DNA from: an uncultured Bacilli bacterium
GTDB taxonomy: Bacteria; Bacillota_I; Bacilli_A; RF39; UBA660
Direction: 5' to 3'
Assembly (NCBI GenBank): GCA_947593275.1
Contig: CANQDN010000002.1
Coordinates: forward strand, 1 to 25,606
Length of the DNA: 25,606 nt
A program made the translations under genes and the position numbers. The stretch's first letter is position 1. Each line of letters opens with the position of its first letter. Below the pieces are notes generated by a model that saw nothing but the letters and a program-made list of their open reading frames with translations, did no database searches and was not told the DNA's origin. This document shows, in pieces, positions 16,286-24,250 of this stretch.

Positions 16286-17998
16286 CTATTTCATATTAAA
16301 CACTTTAGCAAGTATTTCATCCGAAAATTTCCTATATTGACTAGATGTATATCTAAATCCTTCATTTGAAAAATCCACATGAAACTTTTTAAAACAATTA
16401 TTATAAAATTCAAAATCTCTAATCCCATTTTCTATCAACTGCCTATTATACGCGATAATAAACCCATTAATAGAAATAACTGAAAGTAGCTTATTCTCTT
16501 TAATTAACCACTTATCTTTATAATTAGCCTTTAACGCTGAAAAATATATATCCAAATTCTTCGCACAAAAATCGACATAATTTTGATATTCCTCCGAATC
16601 TTCCTCTAACAACTTCTTTCTATTTCCCCTCCAGTAATTATAAAAACTAACCTTACCTTCCTGAGGCGTAATAGTAACCAAATATCTCAAAGCAAACTTT
16701 ATAATAGACGCAATTTTTATTTTTCCCTCATCTAAAGACGAAAACTCAAACATATTAAGAAATGTTGCTTTACGATTTAAACTTTCAAGAACATGTCTAG
16801 CTATTCCCACATCACAAAGTGGATTCTTCAACATCGCAATATGAAGTAGTACATCCGGTTGAACAGGCTTAGCATTAGAATTAATATCTGAAAAAATCTC
16901 ACTTTGAAACTTAATTCTTTCCGTGTCATTCATAGTTTTAGGAAAAATTAAACCTGTCACTAATAAATGCAATTGTTTCCGAAGAGGAGCAATTTTTGAC
17001 TCATATTTATCTTTTTCATCTCCCTCATAATGTGCATAAATTCTATGTTGCCCATCAATAACACATACACTATTCATTTCATCTGGTATTTCTAACTTAC
17101 ATGACTCAAAATCGCTTATATCATTAATATCAACTTTATTCCCATAAGCATCACAAAAAGATACCGTATCAGGAAGTCCCACAATAATATTGTTATAAAA
17201 AGCTTGCCCATGTTCCGCAATAAAAGCCCGAATCTTTTTTATTTTATTAAAATCTATTAATCTTTGATACAATAAAATTGACTCTTCCCAATTATCTTTT
17301 CGCATAACATAAGACATAGAAAGCAAAGATTCCGCCGACATCATAAATGAAACTACTCTTACCCCATTTTTAAGACCCGTCATTCCCTTAGGATATATTA
17401 TTGGAGCTTTAAATACTTTTCTAGACTCTTCATTAGTCGCATCCCCTATTTGACTTTTTTCCAAATTTAAAAATTTAAAAATCTCATATTTTGACGATAA
17501 CTTAATACATTGACTTATTTTATAAAAATAATTAAGCGTTGGTGTTTCCACAAACTTTATTAAAGGATATAATTCCTTATCATCATCTGTTAATGGCAAT
17601 TCATTTTGAGAAAAATATAAAAACCGTAATATATATTTATCTTCATCATAATTCTCTTTAAAATCGGGAAAAGTTTTTTTAAACCAATCAAAAAACTCAT
17701 TCTGATTATTTTTTATTAGCGTAAAAGCTTCATGTTTTTTTCTTACATGCTCTTTAATATGCGTTGTTGATCCTGTATCCTCACATATAACTAATATATT
17801 TTCATACAAATAAATAGAATCCAGTTCAATTTTTCTTCCACTAATATTAAACTCTTTACCAACACTCTTAAAATAAGTAAAACCCGCATTTAAAAAAACT
17901 ATTTTTATTTTTCTTTGAAAAGCTCTAGCTTGCTTTTTCTTCTCTAACTCTAGTTTCTTCTCCTCTGTTAATACTTTTTTCTTCTTTTTTAGTTTCAT
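16286..17998 (-). CDS. DGQHR-domain protein (DndB-like motif) paired with a DNA methyltransferase
   Basis: 570 residues. A basic N-terminus (KLKKKKKVLTEEKK) is followed by a domain of about 100 residues and then the DGQHR motif at 315-319 (CVIDGQHRIYAHY), the hallmark of DndB and related ParB/sulfiredoxin-fold proteins. FPKTMNDTERIKFQSEIF and DINSNAKPV after it are also typical of the DGQHR family. It is longer than DndB (about 360 residues) because of N- and C-terminal extensions. GGAGGT lies eight bases before the ATG, so the 74-nt overlap with the upstream methyltransferase gene is real. Being co-transcribed with a methyltransferase, it may be a partner in a restriction-modification-like system; it could also affect the dnd operon, which lacks its own dndB. 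Both are inference. Confidence 0.85.
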   Translation of the reverse strand: MKLKKKKKVLTEEKKLELEKKKQARAFQRKIKIVFLNAGFTYFKSVGKEFNISGRKIELDSIYLYENILVICEDTGSTTHIKEHVRKKHEAFTLIKNNQNEFFDWFKKTFPDFKENYDEDKYILRFLYFSQNELPLTDDDKELYPLIKFVETPTLNYFYKISQCIKLSSKYEIFKFLNLEKSQIGDATNEESRKVFKAPIIYPKGMTGLKNGVRVVSFMMSAESLLSMSYVMRKDNWEESILLYQRLIDFNKIKKIRAFIAEHGQAFYNNIIVGLPDTVSFCDAYGNKVDINDISDFESCKLEIPDEMNSVCVIDGQHRIYAHYEGDEKDKYESKIAPLRKQLHLLVTGLIFPKTMNDTERIKFQSEIFSDINSNAKPVQPDVLLHIAMLKNPLCDVGIARHVLESLNRKATFLNMFEFSSLDEGKIKIASIIKFALRYLVTITPQEGKVSFYNYWRGNRKKLLEEDSEEYQNYVDFCAKNLDIYFSALKANYKDKWLIKENKLLSVISINGFIIAYNRQLIENGIRDFEFYNNCFKKFHVDFSNEGFRYTSSQYRKFSDEILAKVFNMK

Positions 17999-18899
17999 TT
18001 AAAGACCTCCATTCATCAGGTATCCTAGCAACTGCCGAATTAGTATTAGGTTCCATCGCTGGAACATCTGGCCGAATTTTGGCATCCCCATTTATTGCAT
18101 CTTTTATTCTTTGATTAGAAATTTCATAATACTCTGGCACTATTTCTGCTCCAATAAATTTTCTATCTTCCATTATCGCCGCAACTCCTGTTGTTCCAGA
18201 ACCCATAAATGGATCTAACACCATATCTCCTTTTTTAGTTAAAGCTTTAATTAACCTTCTTGGAAGCGCCACCGGATATTGACAAGGATGACTGGTTTTT
18301 TCAATATGTTGAGCCTTCACATTAGGAATATCCCATATATCAGAAGGATTTTTACCTAAAGGATTCCCACTAATCTTTCCTTTATTTGGCCCTTTATAAG
18401 ATCTTTTCCCCGGATATTTTTGAGGAACTCGAACATCATCTAAATTAAATGTATACTTATCTCCTTTAGTAAACCAAAGTATTGTTTCATGCCTTCCACT
18501 AAACCTTTTAGTACTATTTAATCCATGACCAAACGTCCATATTATTCTATTTCTTAGAATCAAAGGATATTTTAATTTTGAACTATTATTAGTAAAAATA
18601 TCATAAACAATATAATCTAAAGGATAAGTTTGAGTATCATTCACATGATAACCAACCTGCCAACAAATACTCCCATAAGGTTTTAAAATTCTGTATAACT
18701 CTGGAAATATTGTCTTATGTACTTCTCTAAATGTATTAATATCATCTGTAGAGTTTTCATAAGCTTTCTTCATACAATATGGCGGAGAAGTAATAATAAT
18801 ATCGATAGATTCATCCGGAATTTGCTTTAAAATATCTAAACAATTCCCATTATATAAAATAATATCTCCATCTTTATCATATTGTTTACATATTTTCAT
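17925..18899 (-). CDS. Site-specific DNA methyltransferase (N4-cytosine/N6-adenine, beta type)
   Basis: 324 residues. Catalytic motif IV is TSPPY (S38-Y41) near the N-terminus and the AdoMet-binding motif I is DPFMGSGTT at about 229-237 near the C-terminus, the order of beta-class methyltransferases; SPPY favours N4-cytosine but is also found in N6-adenine enzymes. The region between (about 120-200) would hold target recognition, including HETILWF and KTSHPCQYP before motif I. The C-terminal tail (about 285-324) is charged and overlaps the DGQHR gene. No recognisable restriction endonuclease is present next to it. Confidence 0.92.
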   Translation of the reverse strand: MKICKQYDKDGDIILYNGNCLDILKQIPDESIDIIITSPPYCMKKAYENSTDDINTFREVHKTIFPELYRILKPYGSICWQVGYHVNDTQTYPLDYIVYDIFTNNSSKLKYPLILRNRIIWTFGHGLNSTKRFSGRHETILWFTKGDKYTFNLDDVRVPQKYPGKRSYKGPNKGKISGNPLGKNPSDIWDIPNVKAQHIEKTSHPCQYPVALPRRLIKALTKKGDMVLDPFMGSGTTGVAAIMEDRKFIGAEIVPEYYEISNQRIKDAINGDAKIRPDVPAMEPNTNSAVARIPDEWRSLNETKKEEKSINRGEETRVREEKAS

Positions 18900-18940
18900 T
18901 CTAATCCACCTGCAACTTTCCTTTTATAAATCTTTTATAT

Positions 18941-18981
18941 CTAAAATAAAAAATCATAAAATCTTCCTTTACTATGATTTT
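18941..18981 (-). terminator. Terminator-like hairpin in the methyltransferase leader
   Basis: AAAATCATA and TATGATTTT form a perfect 9-bp stem (18950-18958 and 18973-18981) with a 14-base loop, followed on the minus strand by a T-rich run. It lies between the predicted promoter and the gene, so it may act as an attenuator; it could instead be a bidirectional terminator for read-through from 19083. Confidence 0.45.
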
Positions 18982-19003
18982 CTTTTATCAGTTCCACATA
19001 AAT

Positions 19004-19012
19004 ATTATACCA
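19004..19012 (-). promoter_or_regulatory. Extended -10 promoter of the methyltransferase operon
   Basis: Minus-strand TGGTATAAT with the -10 hexamer at 19004-19009, giving a leader of about 98 bases. No good -35 is seen. A TTCGACA box lies a little upstream at 19039-19045. Confidence 0.5.
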
Positions 19013-19082
19013 TCCGTTAAAAAACAAATAAATGGATTTTCGACAAAATATTTGAAAAAATTTCCAAATTTTACCTAAAATT

Positions 19083-19979
19083 CTACAATTTTCTTAAACT
19101 AGCTACAAAAAATCCTTCATATTCTCCCGTTGGTGCAACCACTAAAACGCCAGGTATCTCCTCTTTAAGCCTAGGTACATCTAAAAACTTATCCAAAGAA
19201 ATATCTTCTACTACTACTTTTCCTTCTTTAATAAACTTATCAATTATTTTCTCATTTTCTTCTTTTAAAATTGAACAAGTCGCATAAACTAACAATCCTC
19301 CCTTATTAAGCATATCCACTGCCCGCCTAAAAAGCTCTTCTTGAAGATTTTGCGACCTTTTAATAAGCTCCCCACTAAACTCCTGCATAACCTTCCCATC
19401 ATCAATATAAAGAGTTCCCGCACCACTACATGGAGCATCAAGCAAGATCTTATCAAATTTATAATCACTAGATAACTTCCTCGCATCCATATTAAGCACC
19501 GCTACCTTCTTTGCCCCTAATTTTTCTACATTATACTTAAGCCTTTCACATCTTATTTTATTTTTTTCAACCGCTGTAATTAAAGCCTTATTATCACTTA
19601 AAGCTGCCATCAAAGTCGTCTTCCCACCAGGCGCAGCCGTCATATCTAAAATACTTTCATTCGCCTTTGGATTTAAAATTAAAGCCGGAATCATCGCCGA
19701 TAAACTCTGCAAATAAATTTTCCCCTCTTTATAAATATCCAACTCTTTTATTTCCCACTCTAAAGCATTATCTATAATAAATGCCTCTTGATACCACGAA
19801 ACATCTTTATATTGAATATTATTTTCATCCAAAACTTTAAGAACTTCCTCTCTTGTTCCCTTTAAAGTATTTACTCTTAAACTAACCTTTCTTTTCTTCC
19901 TAAACCCATCCATTATCTTTTTAACTTCATTATCTTCATAATTATCTTTAATAATCTTTTCTAACTCTATTTCACTCAT
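19083..19979 (-). CDS. NOP2/Sun (RsmB-family) RNA cytosine-C5 methyltransferase
   Basis: 298 residues. The class I AdoMet fold shows DMTAAPGGKT (117-121 is the core), a DAPCSG motif with Cys184 and an ATCS motif with Cys235, the two cysteines of m5C RNA methyltransferases (the nucleophile is the second, in motif VI; the first helps product release). KVSLRVNTLKG is the family's conserved N-terminal pattern. There is no NusB-like domain as in full RsmB, so it resembles the shorter NOP2/Sun proteins and the exact RNA target (rRNA or tRNA) is open. GAAAGAGG lies five bases before the ATG. The gene starts just after the jag terminator and may depend on read-through. Confidence 0.88.
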   Translation of the reverse strand: MSEIELEKIIKDNYEDNEVKKIMDGFRKKRKVSLRVNTLKGTREEVLKVLDENNIQYKDVSWYQEAFIIDNALEWEIKELDIYKEGKIYLQSLSAMIPALILNPKANESILDMTAAPGGKTTLMAALSDNKALITAVEKNKIRCERLKYNVEKLGAKKVAVLNMDARKLSSDYKFDKILLDAPCSGAGTLYIDDGKVMQEFSGELIKRSQNLQEELFRRAVDMLNKGGLLVYATCSILKEENEKIIDKFIKEGKVVVEDISLDKFLDVPRLKEEIPGVLVVAPTGEYEGFFVASLRKL

Positions 19980-19995
19980 AAAAACCTCTTTCTAT

Positions 19996-20022
19996 AAAAA
20001 AAGCACTTTTAATCAAGTACTT
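19996..20022 (-). terminator. Terminator after jag
   Basis: Minus-strand AAGTACTT (20022-20015) pairs with AAGTGCTT (20008-20001), eight pairs with one G-U, then seven T. The stem includes the first two bases of the jag stop codon on the minus-strand 3' side. Confidence 0.65.
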
Positions 20023-20632
20023 ATTCTACATATTTTATTACAATATGTCTATTAGGCTCTTCCCCAACACTCTCTGTTTTAATATTTTTAAAATTGGTTA
20101 AAACATTATGTACTGCTCTTCTTTCATAAGAATTCATATTATCCATTTCAATATCTTGTTTTGTTTTTAAAACTTCTCTAGCTAAATTCTTTGCTAGTCT
20201 CTCTATTTTTTTAATTTGTCTATCTTTATAATCTTCAACATCCAAAATAATTCTTGGGGCATTACTTACAGCCTTATTTTTAACATATTGTCTTACAATC
20301 GTTGTTAAAGCCTCCAAATTCTTTCCATCTTTCCCAATTACTATCGGATTATTTGTCGAATAAATCTTAAGAGTTGTAATATTTTCCTTATTACTTACTT
20401 CAATATTCGCATCTATTCCCATACCTTTTAATACATCTTTAACAAATTCTTCCGTATCCGAGATTACTTCTGATCTCAAAAATCCTTCACACTCATAAGT
20501 AGTTCCTTTAAATAATCCCCCTTTTATCTCTTTATAACTATAAACAATTTCCTGTTCTTGAGCATTAAGCTTACTTAAAACTAAATTTAAAGCTTCTTCT
20601 TTAGTCTTTGCTACTTCTTTTACCACATTCAT
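20021..20632 (-). CDS. jag: RNA-binding protein KhpB (Jag/EloR)
   Basis: 203 residues. An N-terminal Jag_N domain (residues 1-50, EEALNLVLSKL...KGGLFKG) is followed by a KH-type domain with IGKDGKNLEAL at 99-109 and a C-terminal R3H domain with RRAVH (R171, H175). KhpB binds RNA together with KhpA and affects cell elongation in related bacteria. The gene sits two bases after yidC, the usual arrangement in Bacillota, with AAAGGAAAG before the ATG. It ends in a terminator. Confidence 0.95.
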   Translation of the reverse strand: MNVVKEVAKTKEEALNLVLSKLNAQEQEIVYSYKEIKGGLFKGTTYECEGFLRSEVISDTEEFVKDVLKGMGIDANIEVSNKENITTLKIYSTNNPIVIGKDGKNLEALTTIVRQYVKNKAVSNAPRIILDVEDYKDRQIKKIERLAKNLAREVLKTKQDIEMDNMNSYERRAVHNVLTNFKNIKTESVGEEPNRHIVIKYVE

Positions 20633-20634
20633 AA

Positions 20635-21636
20635 CTACTTTCCTTTCTTTTGAGATTTTTCCTTTTTAGGCCTAATAATTAAATCTTTGTTATTCTCTCT
20701 TTTATCTAACCATTTAAACACCCAATTTTGAATTACGACAAATCCGTTTGTAGCAACCCAGTAAAGAGCAATCGCTGTAGATAAATATAAGGACGCTACT
20801 GAAATCATGATGATCATAAACTTAAACATAAATTGCATTTGTTTTTCCATCTCCGGATTTCCAGTTTGATTCGAATTCATTGAATTTCTAAATGACAAAT
20901 AAGTAGTTAATATAATAAGTAAAATAATTATCACATACAACCATTCATGATACTTAAATAATCCCACAATTGGTGTTCTACCTAATGTTAATCCTAAAAA
21001 CTTATCCTCGAATATCGCTGGAGTTCGGTTAATCGCTTGTAAGAATGCAAAGAATAGTGGAAGTTGAATAAATGCCAGCAAACAACTACCAAAAGGACTA
21101 ATATTATACTTTTTATATACTAGCATCATTTCCTGAGATTTTTGAAGCATCGCCTCATTATCTGTCCTATTCGCATACTTTTTCTCAATTCTTAATAATT
21201 CCGGTTGGGCTTTTCGCATATTATCTGATTGACGCATCGTCTTCCGAGATATTGGCATTAATATTAATCTTATTGCAAGACCTATTAAAATAACCGCTAA
21301 ACCAAAATTATTAATTAAATATCCTAATTTCAAAATAAGAAATGCTAAAGGTTTAACAAATATACCTTCCCAAATCCCCGATGATTTATTACTATTTATT
21401 TTAAAATCTGAACACTTAGGCAATTTATCATATTTAATTTTCGTCTCATTCTTATGTTCTTTATAGATCTCATCACTTTCTTTATCTTCCGGTTTACATA
21501 AAATATCTTTCTGTAAAACTTGTCCCGTCTTCTCATTTTGTACAGGTTTATCATCTTCCATAATATAATTACTATTACCACAACCTGTAATGAGTAAAAC
21601 TACTAATATTAAAACTGCTATTTTACTTTTTTTCAT
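20635..21636 (-). CDS. yidC: Membrane protein insertase YidC/SpoIIIJ
   Basis: 333 residues. A lipoprotein signal peptide ends at LLITGC (Cys19). After a polar extracellular segment of about 65 residues come five hydrophobic segments with the YidC/Oxa1 core; the hydrophilic-groove arginine is R123 in AIRLILMPIS. The C-terminus is basic (KKEKSQKKGK), as in ribosome-binding insertases. The start overlaps the rnpA stop as ATGA, so translation is coupled. It inserts proteins into the membrane alone or with Sec. Confidence 0.96.
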   Translation of the reverse strand: MKKSKIAVLILVVLLITGCGNSNYIMEDDKPVQNEKTGQVLQKDILCKPEDKESDEIYKEHKNETKIKYDKLPKCSDFKINSNKSSGIWEGIFVKPLAFLILKLGYLINNFGLAVILIGLAIRLILMPISRKTMRQSDNMRKAQPELLRIEKKYANRTDNEAMLQKSQEMMLVYKKYNISPFGSCLLAFIQLPLFFAFLQAINRTPAIFEDKFLGLTLGRTPIVGLFKYHEWLYVIIILLIILTTYLSFRNSMNSNQTGNPEMEKQMQFMFKFMIIMISVASLYLSTAIALYWVATNGFVVIQNWVFKWLDKRENNKDLIIRPKKEKSQKKGK

Positions 21637-21959
21637 TTATTAAGTCCTTTCTGTATCATCTGAGTTAGTTTTTCTTCCATCTCTTTAAACGGAATATCTA
21701 AAACAGCCTTCTTTACCATTATAATATAATTATTATTTGAAAACAACTTTTTATTACTATCTATAATACTTCTAAGTCTTCTTTTTACTTTATTTCGCAC
21801 TACGGCATTACCAATTTTCTTACTAACTGCAAGTCCAAACTTTAAACCATTCCCCTTATCCTTATAATATATATTATAATAAGTATCTTTTAAACACTTC
21901 CCATTTTCAATTATATCCTGAAAATCAGCATTTTTTTTTACCATTTCTAATCTTTTCAA
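21633..21959 (-). CDS. rnpA: Ribonuclease P protein component
   Basis: About 108 residues from a TTG at 21959 with GAGAG eight bases upstream; an in-frame GTG at 21968 directly abuts that site and is less likely. LKFGLAVSKKIGNAVVRNKV and KRRLR are the RNR signature of the RnpA protein, which binds the RNase P RNA and helps mature the 5' ends of tRNAs. It lies between rpmH and yidC as usual. Confidence 0.94.
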   Translation of the reverse strand: MKRLEMVKKNADFQDIIENGKCLKDTYYNIYYKDKGNGLKFGLAVSKKIGNAVVRNKVKRRLRSIIDSNKKLFSNNNYIIMVKKAVLDIPFKEMEEKLTQMIQKGLNK

Positions 21960-21980
21960 AATGACCACTCTCTTTATTGC

Positions 21981-22007
21981 AAAAAAATACCACTCTAAAA
22001 AAGTGGT
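21981..22007 (-). terminator. Terminator between rpmH and rnpA
   Basis: Minus-strand ACCACT (22007-22002) pairs with AGTGGT (21994-21989) around a 7-base loop, followed by A and seven T (21987-21981). It starts in the rpmH stop codon and would set high rpmH over lower rnpA-yidC-jag expression. Confidence 0.7.
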
Positions 22008-22129
22008 TATCTAGCTAGTACTTTACGACCTTTCTTGCGTCTATTTTTTAATACATTAGACTCTTTACGAGCAAAAAATCCGTGCTTTTTCGCCTTTTTA
22101 CGATTATTTGGTTGATAAGTTCTCTTCAT
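22007..22129 (-). CDS. rpmH: Ribosomal protein bL34
   Basis: 40 residues beginning MKRTYQPNNRKKAKKHGFFAR, the clear bL34 signature. It is shorter than the usual 44-46 residues: about three residues are missing in the middle, where most L34 proteins read ATKNGR, and the C-terminus stops at KVLAR. AAGGAGGTGG lies five to six bases before the ATG. It is too short for common ORF length cut-offs. Confidence 0.95.
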   Translation of the reverse strand: MKRTYQPNNRKKAKKHGFFARKESNVLKNRRKKGRKVLAR

Positions 22130-22163
22130 GAGCTCCACCTCCTTAAAAATTTCAAGTATTTCC

Positions 22164-22192
22164 ATTATAATATTTAATTAAGGATTAGTCAA
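22164..22192 (-). promoter_or_regulatory. Strong sigma-A promoter of rpmH
   Basis: Minus-strand TTGACT (-35, 22192-22187), a 17-base spacer, and TATAAT (-10, 22169-22164). It lies about 35 bases before the rpmH start and is the best -35/-10 promoter in the window. Confidence 0.85.
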
Positions 22193-22684
22193 GGTTTTTC
22201 CCTGTGTTTAATAACCATCTTTTAATTAACTACCCTACTTTAAACTCCCACTTCAATTTATATTATATAATAAGGATACTAAAAAGTCAAACATCCCTAA
22301 AAATTATTTTTAAAGAAACTTATCCACAATTAATGTTAATAATGTGTATAATTTTTTTTATAAACAACTTATAAACAATGATCTCTTTCCAAAAACTTTT
22401 CCCCGCATATCTTATCAACCAGTATTTTCCCAAAGAAAGTTAATAACTCATAATTTATCCACCAAAAATAAAATTTCCAACTTTAAGAATAATCCTAACG
22501 AAACAACCCCATTTTATAAACTTATCCCCAATATCCACATTTGATCTATTTTTATCCCTTGTTAATTGTTAATTTCCTAATAAACAAATTTGTTAGTAAT
22601 GTAGATAACTCTCTTTATCCCTTATATTACCTATAAAACCCTATGTTAATAACTCCACATTTATTAACAATTATCATTTTAGGC
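22193..22684. other. oriC: Replication origin, upstream DnaA-box cluster
   Basis: No gene is supported in this stretch. DnaA boxes close to TTATNCACA are dense: TTATCCACA 22320-22328, TTATACACA on the minus strand 22343-22351, TTATAAACA 22358-22366 and 22369-22377 (11-bp phased pair), TTATCAACC 22412-22420, TTATCCACC 22455-22463, TTATCCCCA 22522-22530, and ATATCCACA 22531-22539. A palindrome AACAAATTTGTT is at 22583-22594. With the second cluster after dnaA this gives a bipartite origin as in Bacillus. The strands of genes diverge here. Confidence 0.88.
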
Positions 22685-22713
22685 TTTATTTTCGACAATT
22701 TTTGCGGTACAAT
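22685..22713 (+). promoter_or_regulatory. Candidate dnaA promoter with TTCGACA box
   Basis: TACAAT at 22708-22713 is a fair -10 at about 40 bases before the dnaA start; TTTATT at 22685-22690 is a weak -35 at 17 bases. TTCGACA (22691-22697), the reverse of the Spo0A-box core TGTCGAA, lies in the spacer. Confidence 0.45.
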
Positions 22714-22752
22714 AAACCTACAAACGTTAAAACTATAAGCGGGGTGAGGTTA

Positions 22753-24105
22753 ATGAACACGTTAACAAGCGATGAGTTACTAAAAAAATTCCTTGATAGT
22801 ATTTATAAAGAAATCAATCCTGCCTCTTTCCATGCTTGGTTTAATGAACTAAAAATTATTACTCTAACTGATGATAAAATAGTTTTCCAAGTTCCTATGG
22901 ACATTCATAAAAAAATGCTCGGAGATAACTATTATTCTCTTATTGATAATACTTTATATAATTTAACCAATAAAAACTACAACATTGAATTTGTCTTAGA
23001 AGAAGAAGCCTCCCTTAAAGAAAAAGAAGAAACTCCTCCACCCAAAGAAAATAGTAACTTTAAAACTAATCTTAATCCGAATCTTAATTTTGATAACTTT
23101 GTCGTTGGAGACACCAACCGTTTAGCTAAAGTCGCCGCCATGGCCGTCGCTGAAGCTCCCGGACGCATCCATAATCCTTTATTTATCTATGGTAAAAGTG
23201 GTCTTGGAAAAACCCATCTAATGCACGCGGTAGGAAATTATATTACTGCTAGCTCCAATCGTAAAGTCCTCTACTGTACTTGTGATGAATTTATGACTGA
23301 ATACACCAACATTGCTAATCCCGACAATGGCAAGAATCCTTTAGAATACGCCACTGAATTTAAAAATAAATATCGCAATGTCGATGTTCTCATAATTGAT
23401 GATATCCAATATCTAGTCGGAGCCGAAAAAACTCAACAAGAATTCTTCAATACCTTTAATTACTTACATCAAGCTAATAAACAAATAATCATAAGTTCCG
23501 ATCGATCTCCCGATGATTTAAAAATCTTAGAGGAGCGCCTTCGTTCTCGTTTCATGTGGGGCCTACCTGTAGATATTTATCCTCCCGATTTTGATCTTCG
23601 CTGTCGAATCATCCGTAAAAAACTTGAAAACACAAGCATTGCTAACTTAATTAAAGAAGAAAGTATCGAATATATCGCTAACGCTTGTCAAAATGATGTC
23701 CGCTTCCTAGAGGGCGCTGTAAATCGTCTTATGGCCTACACTGCGATGATTGTTCCTAAAACCATTGATTTAGAGTTTACTTGTGAAGCATTAAAAGATT
23801 TTGTTAATAAAAACATTTACTCTACCAATAATATTGCTAAAATCCAAAAAGCTGTCGCTGATTATTATAATATTACTGTAGAAGACTTAAAAGGTAAAAA
23901 ACGAAGTAACAAAATAGCTCATCCAAGACAACTAGCCATGTATCTATGTCGGATGGAAACAGACGAAACAGTCTCTAAAATCGGCTTAGAATTTGGCGCT
24001 CGAGACCACTCAACCGTCATATTCGCGTGTGATAAAATCGATAAAGAACTAAGCACGAACAAAGAATTAGAAAAAGCTATAAAGGAGATAAAATCAAAAT
24101 TGTAA
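22753..24105 (+). CDS. dnaA: Chromosomal replication initiator DnaA
   Basis: 450 residues from the ATG at 22753, which has GGGGTGAGG a few bases upstream; the frame extends to a TTG at 22702 but without support. Domain I covers about 1-80 (FHAWFNELK...), a linker rich in Glu, Pro and Asn follows, the AAA+ domain has GKSGLGKTH (from about 147) and a Walker B LIIDDIQ with D216 and D217, and the C-terminal helix-turn-helix ends in the DnaA signature DHSTVIFACDKI with D418. It binds the boxes on either side of the gene and opens the origin. Arg codons here include many CGT, CGC and CGA, unlike the dnd operon. Confidence 0.98.
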   Translation: MNTLTSDELLKKFLDSIYKEINPASFHAWFNELKIITLTDDKIVFQVPMDIHKKMLGDNYYSLIDNTLYNLTNKNYNIEFVLEEEASLKEKEETPPPKENSNFKTNLNPNLNFDNFVVGDTNRLAKVAAMAVAEAPGRIHNPLFIYGKSGLGKTHLMHAVGNYITASSNRKVLYCTCDEFMTEYTNIANPDNGKNPLEYATEFKNKYRNVDVLIIDDIQYLVGAEKTQQEFFNTFNYLHQANKQIIISSDRSPDDLKILEERLRSRFMWGLPVDIYPPDFDLRCRIIRKKLENTSIANLIKEESIEYIANACQNDVRFLEGAVNRLMAYTAMIVPKTIDLEFTCEALKDFVNKNIYSTNNIAKIQKAVADYYNITVEDLKGKKRSNKIAHPRQLAMYLCRMETDETVSKIGLEFGARDHSTVIFACDKIDKELSTNKELEKAIKEIKSKL

Positions 24106-24250
24106 ATAAAAAGCTAATAACCTGTTAATAAATAACCTACTTATCAACACTAGTTACTTTAAAAATTTACCGATATATTTATCAAAAACCAACTTATAAA
24201 CAAAACTAACAGTATTATAAATATTATAAATTTAGAAAGAAGGAATATAT
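24106..24250. other. oriC: Replication origin, dnaA-dnaN cluster and likely unwinding region
   Basis: Boxes TTATCAACA at 24141-24149 and TTATAAACA at 24194-24202 lead into a long stretch of A/T (24203-24236), a suitable place for duplex opening, as in the dnaA-dnaN interval of Bacillus. A dnaN promoter could use TATAAA within the same AT stretch, but this is not distinctive. Confidence 0.7.

Noticed and set aside
22344..22544. Plus-strand ORF of 66 codons in the origin
   Set aside because: No ribosome site, and its codons are made of DnaA boxes; it is an accident of the oriC sequence.
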